A stretch of DNA of 11,883 nucleotides, taken from Chloroflexota bacterium (GTDB lineage: Bacteria > Chloroflexota > Limnocylindria > Limnocylindrales > CSP1-4). This document shows, in pieces, positions 5,981 to 11,883 of this stretch. The stretch is taken from assembly GCA_016200675.1 (NCBI GenBank), contig JACQEH010000014.1, positions 1-11,883 on the forward strand, written 5' to 3'. Position numbers and translations under genes: made by a program. Positions within the stretch are counted from its first letter, which is position 1. Each line of letters starts with the position of its first letter. Below the pieces are notes generated by a model. It searched no databases. It was given only the letters and a program-made list of their open reading frames with translations, and was not told where the DNA came from.

Positions 5981-6593
5981 GGGCCCCGGCGATCGGGAGC
6001 CAGGCGCGGATGCGGTTCCCGGACGTCGGCCGGAGGTCGGCGGCGAGGTCCGCCGATGGCGCCAGACGCGAGCGCTGACGCTCGCCCAGGTCGGCGAACG
6101 GAGCGGCCTCAACGTCGGCTACCTCTCCCAGATCGAGAACGCCAAGGCCGTCCCGTCCCTGGATGCCCTGGCCGCCATCGCGGCCGCCCTCGAGGTACCG
6201 ATCGCCTGGCTCTTCCTCGATTCGTCGCCGGCCCCGCGCGTCGTTCGTGCCGCCGATCGACCCCGAACGGCCGGCCCGCTCGGTGCCTCGATGGAGGAGG
6301 TCGACGGGGGAACCGCCCGCGACGTGCGGATCCTCGAGGCGATCGTCCCGCCCGGCGGCTCCACCGGGGTCCACTCCCACACCGGCGACGAGCACCACCT
6401 CGTCCTGGCCGGCCGCTGGCGGATGACCCAGGGCAGCACGACGGTCGAGATCGGGCCGGGCGACTATCTCGCCTGGGACCCGACCGTTCCGCACGACGTC
6501 GAGTGCCTCGGCCCGGAGACCGGCCGCCTGCTGGTCATCTATCCCCGCCACGCCCGGCGCGGCGTGGACCCCGCCAGGGACGGGCCGGGCTGA
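5958..6593 (+). CDS. XRE-family transcriptional regulator with C-terminal cupin domain
   Basis: The 211-residue protein joins an XRE/Cro-type helix-turn-helix (about 30-84; VRRWRQTRALTLAQVGERSG then LNVGYLSQIENAKAVPSLDAL) to a small cupin barrel (about 125-196). Cupin motif 1 is GGSTGVHSHTGDEHHLVLAG, with H139, H141 and E145 as candidate metal or ligand residues. Motif 2 includes PGDYLAWDPTVPHDVE with H179. The family typically represses nearby catabolic or stress genes and senses a small molecule through the cupin. The start is inferred as TTG at 5958 because GAGGT (5945-5949) lies 8 nt upstream and no ATG or GTG precedes the helix-turn-helix in frame; about 28 poorly conserved residues precede it. 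The gene is divergent from the oxidoreductase and overlaps the MOSC gene by one base (TGATG), so the two are co-transcribed. Its start lies inside the AAGTAC repeat. Confidence 0.88.
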   Translation: MSGEKVLEGPGDREPGADAVPGRRPEVGGEVRRWRQTRALTLAQVGERSGLNVGYLSQIENAKAVPSLDALAAIAAALEVPIAWLFLDSSPAPRVVRAADRPRTAGPLGASMEEVDGGTARDVRILEAIVPPGGSTGVHSHTGDEHHLVLAGRWRMTQGSTTVEIGPGDYLAWDPTVPHDVECLGPETGRLLVIYPRHARRGVDPARDGPG

Positions 6594-7372
6594 TGCCGGC
6601 AGCCGTCCGCTTCTCGATCGCGCCCGTCCGGAGCCTCGGCCTCCAGCACCCGGCCGAGGTCGAGCTTACCCCGACCGGGGTCCTCGAGGACCGGCGGTTC
6701 TACCTGGTCGACGATACAGGCCGGCTCGTCGACCGCCTCGTGGTCGGGGCGCTGGTCCAGGTGGCCGCGGCAACCGATCCGTGGGGGGAGACGCTCCGCC
6801 TGGAGTTCCCGGACGGGACGGTCGCCGATGGTCCGGTTCGCCTTGGCGAAGCGGTGGAGACGACACTGCACGGCCGAACCGCCGTCGGCCACGTCGTGAT
6901 CGGCCCGTGGGCCGGTGCCCTGGAGGCGATCGCCGGCCGCCGCGTCCGGGTCATCCGGACGGATCGCCCCGGCGGGACGCGGATCGCCAACGCGGCCTCC
7001 CTCGTGAGCCAGGGGTCGCTGGACGAGCTCGCCCGCCAGGCGGGGGTGCCGAGCGTCGACGGACGCCGGTTCCGGATGCTCATCGAGCTCGACGGCCGGA
7101 TCCCGCACGAGGAAGACGCCTGGGTCGGCGGGCGCATCGCCCTGGGCGAGGCCATCCTCCGGGTCACGGATCGCGACGCCCGCTGCGCCATCACGACGCA
7201 GGATCCCGACTCCGGCACCCGCGACCTCGACACCCTCCGGACGATCATCGGCTACCGCGGCCTGATCCCCGACGCCTCTGGCGTTCCGAAGGCCATGTTC
7301 GGCGTCCTCGCGGACGTGGAGCGACCCGGCCGGATCCGGCTCGGCGACGAGGTCCGCCGCCTCAACGCCTGA
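6593..7372 (+). CDS. MOSC-domain protein (MOSC_N plus MOSC, YcbX/mARC-like)
   Basis: The 259-residue protein has the N-terminal beta-barrel of MOSC proteins (about 1-95, FSIAPVRSLGLQHPAEVELT and GVLEDRRFYLVD) and a C-terminal MOSC domain (about 125-257). Typical segments are DGRRFRMLIEL (156-166), EEDAWVGGRIALGEAILRV (173-191) and DARCAITTQDPDSGTRD (195-211). C198 in the RC motif is the conserved cysteine, which in MOSC proteins ligates molybdenum or carries sulfur. Known relatives reduce N-hydroxylated compounds (YcbX, mARC) or move sulfur to the molybdenum cofactor. The ATG at 6593 overlaps the stop of the XRE-cupin gene, indicating translational coupling. The convergent neighbour is a molybdopterin oxidoreductase, which fits a molybdenum theme. 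The substrate is unknown, and no partner reductase or ferredoxin domain is fused. Confidence 0.85.
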   Translation: MPAAVRFSIAPVRSLGLQHPAEVELTPTGVLEDRRFYLVDDTGRLVDRLVVGALVQVAAATDPWGETLRLEFPDGTVADGPVRLGEAVETTLHGRTAVGHVVIGPWAGALEAIAGRRVRVIRTDRPGGTRIANAASLVSQGSLDELARQAGVPSVDGRRFRMLIELDGRIPHEEDAWVGGRIALGEAILRVTDRDARCAITTQDPDSGTRDLDTLRTIIGYRGLIPDASGVPKAMFGVLADVERPGRIRLGDEVRRLNA

Positions 7373-7381
7373 GGAGGGCGC

Positions 7382-7428
7382 CGGCCCGCCGCGCCGGCAT
7401 CCAGGCGGCACCTCGGCCCGCCGCGCCG
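7382..7428. repeat. 15-bp direct repeat between convergent MOSC and molybdoenzyme genes
   Basis: CGGCCCGCCGCGCCG occurs at 7382-7396 and again at 7414-7428, a perfect 15-bp repeat 32 bp apart. The first copy is flanked by GCCGGC at 7380-7385 and 7393-7398, which can form a 6-bp stem. The repeat fills the 57-bp gap between convergent stop codons and may act in transcription termination. Low-complexity GC sequence makes chance recurrence possible. Confidence 0.45.
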
Positions 7429-7429
7429 C

Positions 7430-8032
7430 CTACTCGGAGAAGCGCTGTTCCTTCCAGGGATCGGCGTCGTTGTGGTAGCCGTAGCGTTCCCAGAACCCAA
7501 GCTGGTCGTGGTCCAGGAACTCCAGGCCGCGGATCCACTTCGCGCTCTTCCAGAAGTACTTCTTGGGGACGAGGAGCCGGAGCGGCCAGCCATGCTCCTT
7601 CTCCAGCGGCTGGCCGTCGAAGGTGTCCGCCAGGAGGACGTCATCATCGTCGAGGACGGCGAGGGGCATGTTGGCGGTGTAGCCCTGCTCGGAGTGGGCC
7701 AGGACGTGCGTCGCCGACGGGCGGGCCTGGGCGAGCCGCAGGATCTCCTGGATCGCCACCCCCTCCCAGGTGGTGTCGAGCTTGGTCCAACGGGTCACGC
7801 AGTGGATGTCGGTGTGGACGGTCTTGCGCGGCAGCGCCTTGAACTGGTCCCAGGTCAGCGTGAACGGGGCGTCGACCTGGCCGTAGACCTTGAAGTCCCA
7901 GTGGGCGAGATCGGTGCTGGGGACCGAGCCGTAGTGGAGGACCGGGAACTTCTCGGTCCGGTACTGGCCGGGCGGGATCCGCTCCATGACGGCGGGATCC
8001 TGTCCCTGATTGCCGAAGAGACGCTCGAACAT
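7430..8032 (-). CDS. Sulfite-oxidase-fold molybdopterin-dependent oxidoreductase (YedY/MsrP-like, cytoplasmic)
   Basis: The 200-residue protein matches the oxidoreductase molybdopterin-binding domain of the sulfite oxidase family. C78 in HCVTRWTKLDTTWEGV (77-92) is the expected molybdenum-ligating cysteine. HSEQGYTANMPL (113-124), DGQPLEKEHGWPLRLLVPKKY (139-159) and KSAKWIRGLEFLD (162-174) line the cofactor pocket in this family. It ends GYHNDADPWKEQRFSE, characteristic of short sulfite-oxidase-like proteins. There is no heme, dimerisation or signal region, so it should be a soluble cytoplasmic enzyme using a separate electron acceptor. The ATG at 8032 follows GGAG by 10 nt. Upstream codons in the same frame lack homology. 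It is convergent with the MOSC gene and divergent from the unknown gene at 8151. The substrate is not predictable; sulfite or sulfoxide chemistry is the family default. Confidence 0.9.
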   Translation of the reverse strand: MFERLFGNQGQDPAVMERIPPGQYRTEKFPVLHYGSVPSTDLAHWDFKVYGQVDAPFTLTWDQFKALPRKTVHTDIHCVTRWTKLDTTWEGVAIQEILRLAQARPSATHVLAHSEQGYTANMPLAVLDDDDVLLADTFDGQPLEKEHGWPLRLLVPKKYFWKSAKWIRGLEFLDHDQLGFWERYGYHNDADPWKEQRFSE

Positions 8033-8074
8033 GGCTGGGCAACTCCGCTGGATGAGGCGCCGAGTATGGTCCCA

Positions 8075-8092
8075 CACGGTTACGCACCCGTG
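8075..8092. promoter_or_regulatory. Weak 18-bp dyad in the molybdoenzyme/unknown divergent gap
   Basis: CACGG (8075-8079) and CCGTG (8088-8092) are perfect inverted repeats around 8 bp, in the 118-bp gap between the divergent genes starting at 8032 and 8151. It may be a regulator site. Five-base arms in GC-rich DNA can arise by chance, and no -35/-10 pair could be placed next to it. Confidence 0.22.
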
Positions 8093-8150
8093 ACATCGAG
8101 GGTTCGGACGGCCCTCGCCGGTCCCGGCAAGCCCGGCGCATCCTCGAGGC

Positions 8151-8858
8151 ATGCCGATCTCGATCACCATCGGGCCCTGGTTGCCGGCCGCCGCCGAGGC
8201 GGTGGCCAACCTCGGCTTCACCCTGCTCGACTCCGATCACCCGGCCAGCCCGGCGGGCTCGCGGCTGGTGGTCGCCCTCCGCGCCCGGCCGACGCTTCGC
8301 CACTTCGACCCTGAGCTGATCACCTGCTGGATCGCCGCTGCCGGTCGGGGACGGCCCCTGACGGTCGATCGGAGCTCCAAGCCTGGCGAGCGCGCCATCG
8401 CCTGGGGGCACGTCCACGTGGTCGACCGGCTCGGCGTCCAGAACCGCTTCCTCACCTTCGGCGGGACGCTTCGCAGTGCCGATGTCGATCCCGGGTTGCG
8501 CGTGGTCGAGCACGCGTCGCCGGGGCCGGTGGTCCGGTGGGGCGGCCACTCCCAGGGGTCGGACCCGCTGGCCGGCGAGATCGGGGCCTTCTTCGGCCGC
8601 CTCATCGTGCCCGTCGACTGCCTCCCCGGCGCGGAGGCACGCCTCGCGGCCGAACCGCCCGCGAGCCTCTACGCGGCCTTCCTCCGCGACGGATCGACAC
8701 GCCGCGCCCGGGGCGCCCACCGGACGCTGGAATCGGACGCCGACAGTGCCTTCTGGTCGTGGCTGCAGGCCGAGGTCGCCCGCGTCCAGGGGCGGGACCC
8801 CGGAGCCTGGCAGGCGGGCGAGGCCCTGCTGCGAGATCTGGGGCTCGCTGGCGCCTGA
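8151..8858 (+). CDS. Uncharacterised 235-residue protein
   Basis: I do not recognise this protein. Coding is supported by a long open frame that fits the space between the divergent molybdoenzyme and a terminator-like hairpin at 8878. The N-terminus (MPISITIGPWLPAAAEAVANLGFTLL) is mildly hydrophobic but looks like a strand plus helix rather than a signal peptide. A Gly-, His- and Trp-containing central part includes AIAWGHVHVVDRLG (82-95), LTFGGTLRSADVDPG (101-115) and VVRWGGHSQGSDPLAGEIGAFFGRL (127-151). The last looks like a conserved core leading into a helix. Cysteines are at 59 and 157. The C-terminal third (about 165-235) is Arg/Glu/Ala-rich and probably helical (FWSWLQAEVARVQGRD). No membrane segments are evident. 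The ribosome binding site is poor (GAGG only 2 nt from the ATG), so the start is uncertain. No function is proposed. Confidence 0.75.
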   Translation: MPISITIGPWLPAAAEAVANLGFTLLDSDHPASPAGSRLVVALRARPTLRHFDPELITCWIAAAGRGRPLTVDRSSKPGERAIAWGHVHVVDRLGVQNRFLTFGGTLRSADVDPGLRVVEHASPGPVVRWGGHSQGSDPLAGEIGAFFGRLIVPVDCLPGAEARLAAEPPASLYAAFLRDGSTRRARGAHRTLESDADSAFWSWLQAEVARVQGRDPGAWQAGEALLRDLGLAGA

Positions 8859-8877
8859 TCGCGCCGCCCCGGAATCG

Positions 8878-8907
8878 CGATGCCCGCCGGTGGCCCGGCG
8901 GGCATCG
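8878..8907. terminator. Perfect 13-bp hairpin between convergent genes
   Basis: CGATGCCCGCCGG (8878-8890) pairs perfectly with CCGGCGGGCATCG (8895-8907) around the loop TGGC. It lies 19 bp after the stop of the unknown gene (8858) and 24 bp after the stop of the transporter operon on the other strand (8932). It is placed to end transcription from both directions. Neither strand has a T-run after the stem. Confidence 0.65.
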
Positions 8908-8931
8908 ATGTCTGGCGGAATCCGACGACGG

Positions 8932-9846
8932 CTACGAGACGAAGCCGTTCGCCTTGAGCCACGCCTTGGCCACGGCGGCGATGTCCTTCTTGTCGACCGA
9001 GACCTGCTTGCCGAGGTCGGTCAGCGTCGTGGTCTTCATCTTGGCGGAGACGTCGTTGAGGATCTTCTCGAAGGCGTCCTTGTCGCTGCCGAGCTTGGTC
9101 AGCAGGGCATCGCGCACGAGCGGCGCGAGGTTGTCGGCCGGTTGGGTCTGCTTGTCGTCCTGGAGGACGACCCAGCCGTTCACGGCGATATCGGGCTGGG
9201 TCGAGCAGAGCTCGCCGACGTCGATCGTCTTGCCGAGGAGGGCCTGGACCATCGGCGTGTCGCAGGCCGACAGGAGCGTCGCCCCCGAGACGTCGAGACC
9301 GTAGGCGTCCTTGAGTGCCTTGCCGCAGACCGCGTTGGTCGGGCAGTCCGTGGCGACGCCGAACTTGAGCTTGCTCGCGACGGCGGCCAGGTCGCTCATC
9401 TTCGCCAGGTTGAACTGGGTGGCCGTGTCCTTCCGCACGACAAAGGCGTTCTGGTCGGCCGCCGGCGAGTAGTCGAGGACCGTGATGCCCTTCGCCTTGA
9501 GGACGTTCTGGAGCTCGGTCTGGTTGGCCTTCGGGTCACCGGTCTGCTTGCCCGCCTCGTAGAAGGCGAGGCCGCTGCCGATGTACTCCGGCTTGAGGTC
9601 GAACTGGCCGCTCTCGAGCGCCGGGGCGGAAACCTTCCGCGTGCCGATCCCGATGCCGGTCCGGTCGACCTTGTAGCCCTTGGCTTCAAGCACCTGGGAG
9701 TAGATCTCGGCCATGAGCTTGGCTTCGTAGAAGCCGTCCGAACCCACCTTGACGGTGGGCTTGCTGCTGCCCCCTCCCGTCGAGCACGCGCTGAGGACCA
9801 GCACGAGCATCGACGCCCCGAGGGCGAGCCCGCGGTTGAGCCGCAT
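8932..9846 (-). CDS. Osmoprotectant (glycine betaine/choline/carnitine) ABC transporter, lipoprotein substrate-binding subunit
   Basis: The 304-residue protein has a lipoprotein signal: MRLNRG, then a hydrophobic stretch, then LSAC with C21 as the lipidated cysteine. It should be anchored on the outer face of the membrane. The rest matches the OpuAC/OpuCC/ProX-type quaternary-amine binding family: VKVGSDGFYEAKLMAEIYSQVLEAKGYKV (32-60), FDLKPEYIGSGLAFY (82-96), DQNAFVVRKDTA (131-142) and ADNLAPLVRDALL (237-249). The paired cysteines in CPTNAVC (168-174) match a spacing I recall from this family; C195 and C214 could form a second disulfide. The start is well set by AGGAGG seven nt upstream of ATG 9846. 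It is last in the operon, 63 bp after permease 2. The substrate within the quaternary-amine class is not settled. Confidence 0.9.
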   Translation of the reverse strand: MRLNRGLALGASMLVLVLSACSTGGGSSKPTVKVGSDGFYEAKLMAEIYSQVLEAKGYKVDRTGIGIGTRKVSAPALESGQFDLKPEYIGSGLAFYEAGKQTGDPKANQTELQNVLKAKGITVLDYSPAADQNAFVVRKDTATQFNLAKMSDLAAVASKLKFGVATDCPTNAVCGKALKDAYGLDVSGATLLSACDTPMVQALLGKTIDVGELCSTQPDIAVNGWVVLQDDKQTQPADNLAPLVRDALLTKLGSDKDAFEKILNDVSAKMKTTTLTDLGKQVSVDKKDIAAVAKAWLKANGFVS

Positions 9847-9909
9847 GGGTCTGCCTCCTAGAGCCTGCCGCGCCACCCTGGGCGGATTGCGTCGAGCCGG
9901 GCGACTATA

Positions 9910-10605
9910 TCAGCGGCTCCCGAGACGGAGCCCGGGCGAGGTGAGGCGGCGCTGGGCGAGGGCCATCGAGCCCTCGGCGACAAGCGCGAGGAGGGCGACG
10001 AGGACCACGCCACCGAAGAGCTTGCCTTCGCCACGGAATTGGGCGGCGCCTTCGACGATGAAGCTGCCCAGCGCCCCGAGTCCATAGATGGCGCCGAGCG
10101 TCGCCGTGGCGATGACCTGGACGGTCGCCGAGCGGAGTCCGGCGACGATGGCGGGCAGGGCCAGCGGGACCTCCACCGTCGCCAGGATCTGGCCCTCGCG
10201 GAGGCCCATCCCGCGCGCCGACTCCACGAGGTCGGCGTCGACCCCGGCGACGCCCACGTAGCTGTTGACGAGAATCGGCGGGATCGCCAGCAGGACCATC
10301 GCGATGACGGTGGGGTAGACCTTGAAGCCCAGCTCCGGGTCCAGCATCGCCGTCAACGGGACGACGATCCCGATCGCGGCAAGGGACGGCACCGCGCGCC
10401 CGAGGTTGGCCAGGGCAATGGCCAGGCGCACGCCACGTCGGGTGTGGCCGATCCAGAGGCCGGCCGGCATCGCGATCGCAATCGCGATGAGGAGCGACAC
10501 GGCGGAGATTCCCACGTGCTGCAGGAGCCGCGTCGGGATCCCGCTGGGCCCCGTCCAGCTTGCCGGATCGGTGAACCACGCCCCGATGGCGCCGACGATG
10601 CTCAT
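9910..10605 (-). CDS. Osmoprotectant ABC transporter, permease subunit 2 (OpuCD/ProW-like)
   Basis: The 231-residue membrane protein has about five or six hydrophobic segments (roughly 33-52, 60-86, 97-117, 148-172, 176-188 and 197-215). It carries the cytoplasmic EAA loop that contacts the ATPase, ESARGMGLREGQILATVEVPLALP (128-151), with the family-typical Gly. With permease 1 it should form the heterodimeric channel of an OpuC-type importer. Its ATG at 10605 overlaps the stop of permease 1 by 4 bp (ATGA), indicating translational coupling. The substrate-binding gene follows 63 bp downstream. There is no fused binding domain, unlike the OpuB/OpuF-type fusions. The C-terminus ends RLTSPGLRLGSR. 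Confidence 0.92.
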   Translation of the reverse strand: MSIVGAIGAWFTDPASWTGPSGIPTRLLQHVGISAVSLLIAIAIAMPAGLWIGHTRRGVRLAIALANLGRAVPSLAAIGIVVPLTAMLDPELGFKVYPTVIAMVLLAIPPILVNSYVGVAGVDADLVESARGMGLREGQILATVEVPLALPAIVAGLRSATVQVIATATLGAIYGLGALGSFIVEGAAQFRGEGKLFGGVVLVALLALVAEGSMALAQRRLTSPGLRLGSR

Positions 10606-11288
10606 CCGGGCCCTCCGAGCGGAAGCGCCTCGCGCGGGTCGACCCAGATGGGGGTCCTCGTGGCGGTCCAGGGCGTCAGGCGTCGCTGGAGCGCCGCGAA
10701 GGCGGCGTCGGCCGTGAGGGCGAGGGCGATCGACCCGACCGCCCCGACGAGGACCTCGGTGGCGAAGAACGGTCGCTCGCGGATGAAGAAACCGAGCCCC
10801 CCGAACGAGTCCCCGAGGATGCTGGTGATCGTGACGAGCCCGATCGTCGAGACGCCTGCCAGGCGCAGGCCGGCGATGACGAGGGGGACGGCCAGGGGGA
10901 TCTCGACCCGGACGAGGCGCTGGCGCGCCGTCAGGCCCATCGCGTCGGCGGCCTCGATCACGTCGGCCGGCACGGCCTCCAGGCCGACGACGATGTTGCG
11001 GATGAAGATGACGAAGGTGTAGAGGACCAGGGGGATCTCGGCAGTGAAGATGGACAGGCCGGTGATGGCCACGAAGGCGGCGAACATCGCGTAGCTGGGG
11101 ATCGTGTACAAGATCCCGGCAAGGCCCGAGACCACGAAGTAGACGCGCGGCCGGCGGAGCGACCAGAGGGCCAGCAGGAACGACAGGGCGAAGCCGACTG
11201 CCAGGGCGATCGCGGTCAGCCAGAGGTGCTGGCCGGCCCGTTCCGCGATGGCCCCGAGGTGGTCGCCGAGCCAGGCCCAGTCGATCAC
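10602..11288 (-). CDS. Osmoprotectant ABC transporter, permease subunit 1 (OpuCB/ProW-like)
   Basis: The 228-residue integral membrane protein has about five hydrophobic segments (roughly 22-43, 50-74, 78-103, 134-157 and 177-199). Its EAA loop is EAADAMGLTARQRLVRVEIPLAVP (112-135). The sequence YTIPSYAMFAAFV (61-73) resembles the "IPSLALLA" segment of glycine betaine permeases. It pairs with permease 2 to form the channel. The start is a GTG at 11288 whose GTGA overlaps the stop of the ATPase gene, and its own stop overlaps the next start, so the three genes are tightly coupled. Its C-terminal tail (about 203-228) is polar and cytoplasmic. This is an ordinary member of the BPD_transp_1 superfamily. 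Confidence 0.92.
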   Translation of the reverse strand: MIDWAWLGDHLGAIAERAGQHLWLTAIALAVGFALSFLLALWSLRRPRVYFVVSGLAGILYTIPSYAMFAAFVAITGLSIFTAEIPLVLYTFVIFIRNIVVGLEAVPADVIEAADAMGLTARQRLVRVEIPLAVPLVIAGLRLAGVSTIGLVTITSILGDSFGGLGFFIRERPFFATEVLVGAVGSIALALTADAAFAALQRRLTPWTATRTPIWVDPREALPLGGPG

Positions 11289-11883
11289 GACGTGTGCGTC
11301 GCGGCGGCCGGCGCCGCGACCGACGTGTCGCGCATCCAGTCCGCGATCATGTCCGCGGTCACGAGGCCGAGGACCGCCCCGGCGCGATCGACGACGATCC
11401 CGGCCTGGACGTCGGCATCGAGGAGCAGCGAGAGGGCGTCCTTGAGGGTCGTCCGGCGATTGAGGAGCGGCGACATCGGCCGCGCCATGGCTTCAGTCAG
11501 GCTGCCCTCCGCCGGGACGGCGGCGGCGCCGATCCAGCCGATCGGCCGTCGACCCGCATCGACGAGGAGGAGGTAGCGCAGGGGATCGGCGAGCCCTCGT
11601 CGGCGGGCGTCGGCCGCCTCGTCGCCGGGACTCGCGGTCACGGCCGCCTGGAGGGTCAGGTCGCCGACGCGCGTGAGGCTCAGGCGCTTCAATCCACGGT
11701 CGGCCCCGACGAAGCGGGCGACGAAGTCCGAGGCGGGGCTGGCAAGGATCCCGGCCGGCGGGCCGAACTGGGCGAGATGACCCCCCGCCTGCATGACCGC
11801 GACGAGGTCGCCCATCTTGATCGCCTCGTCGATGTCGTGGGTCACGAAGAGGATCGTCTTGGCGAGGTCCTCCTGGAGGCGGA
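11285..11883 (-). CDS. Osmoprotectant ABC transporter, ATP-binding subunit with CBS domains (partial, 5' end outside window)
   Basis: Only the last 198 residues are present; the Walker A, signature and Walker B regions lie beyond the right edge. The visible part begins RLQEDLAKTILFVTHDIDEAIKMGD, which contains the switch-histidine region (VTHD) typical of glycine betaine ATPases of the ProV/OpuCA type. The rest of the ATPase tail runs to about FVARFVGADRGLKRL. The remainder resembles a pair of CBS modules, with PLRYLLLVDAGRRPIGWIG, MARPMSPLLNRRTTLKDALSLLLDADVQAGIVVDRAGAVLGLVTADMIADWMRD and a short Ala-rich tail. In OpuA/OpuC transporters such CBS domains bind nucleotides or sense ionic strength and gate uptake during osmotic stress. 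The stop overlaps the permease 1 start by 4 bp. The visible frame continues to the window edge without a start. Confidence 0.9.
   Translation of the reverse strand, partial: RLQEDLAKTILFVTHDIDEAIKMGDLVAVMQAGGHLAQFGPPAGILASPASDFVARFVGADRGLKRLSLTRVGDLTLQAAVTASPGDEAADARRRGLADPLRYLLLVDAGRRPIGWIGAAAVPAEGSLTEAMARPMSPLLNRRTTLKDALSLLLDADVQAGIVVDRAGAVLGLVTADMIADWMRDTSVAAPAAATHTS

Noticed and set aside
7373..7429. Possible CRISPR-like or mobile repeat from the 15-bp direct repeat
   Set aside because: There are only two copies, GC-only low complexity, and no spacer pattern or flanking element; it is kept only as a local repeat.
8476..9861. A 461-codon plus-strand open frame opposite the substrate-binding protein gene
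   Set aside because: The minus-strand gene has a lipobox, a strong ribosome binding site and family motifs. The plus frame is its antisense.

Overview
The window is uniformly GC-rich DNA with compact, mostly short-gapped genes on both strands. No ribosomal or tRNA gene gives a phylogenetic anchor. The mix of genes (A-type iron-sulfur carrier, F420/NADP-type reductase, a multi-membrane-segment GGDEF protein, an OpuC-type compatible-solute importer, a cytoplasmic sulfite-oxidase-fold molybdoenzyme, GTG/TTG starts) fits a high-GC soil or aquatic bacterium. Chloroflexota (Limnocylindria-like) or Actinomycetota is my best guess, and this is inference only.

Layout. Bases 1-71 hold the first codons of a minus-strand gene resembling an IS630-type transposase, cut by the window edge. 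On the plus strand follow an ErpA/IscA-type iron-sulfur carrier (301-681), two tandem hairpins, a large serine hydrolase of the beta-lactamase/class C PBP fold (755-2518), and a membrane diguanylate cyclase with intact GGDEF and I-site motifs (2647-4197). Convergent to these on the minus strand are a DODA/YgiD-type extradiol dioxygenase (5110-4253) and, upstream of it, a small Rossmann-fold F420/NADP-type oxidoreductase (5832-5185). A strong hairpin separates these two, so they are probably separate transcription units.

The 125-bp divergent region 5833-5957 separates the oxidoreductase from an XRE-cupin regulator (5958-6593, TTG start). The regulator overlaps a MOSC-domain gene (6593-7372) by one base. 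This region carries two clear dyads. One, TCAAGTAC...GTACTTGA, straddles the regulator's start codon and also reads as AAGTAC repeated exactly 20 bp apart. It is the best candidate here for an undescribed regulatory circuit. Convergent to the MOSC gene is a cytoplasmic molybdopterin oxidoreductase of the sulfite oxidase/YedY fold (8032-7430). MOSC proteins act in molybdenum-cofactor sulfur chemistry or N-hydroxylated substrate reduction, so a molybdoenzyme next door is suggestive. A 235-residue protein I do not recognise is divergent from the molybdoenzyme (8151-8858).

The right end is one minus-strand operon for an OpuC/ProVWX-like glycine betaine/choline/carnitine importer: an ATPase with C-terminal CBS domains (partial), permease 1, permease 2 and a lipoprotein substrate-binding protein. 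The first three genes are coupled by 4-bp start/stop overlaps. A perfect 13-bp hairpin at 8878-8907 lies between this operon and the convergent unknown gene.

I see no CRISPR array, tRNA, rRNA or phage genes. Most of the window is ordinary metabolism and stress physiology; the interest lies in the divergent control region, the poorly characterised domains and the hairpin punctuation.
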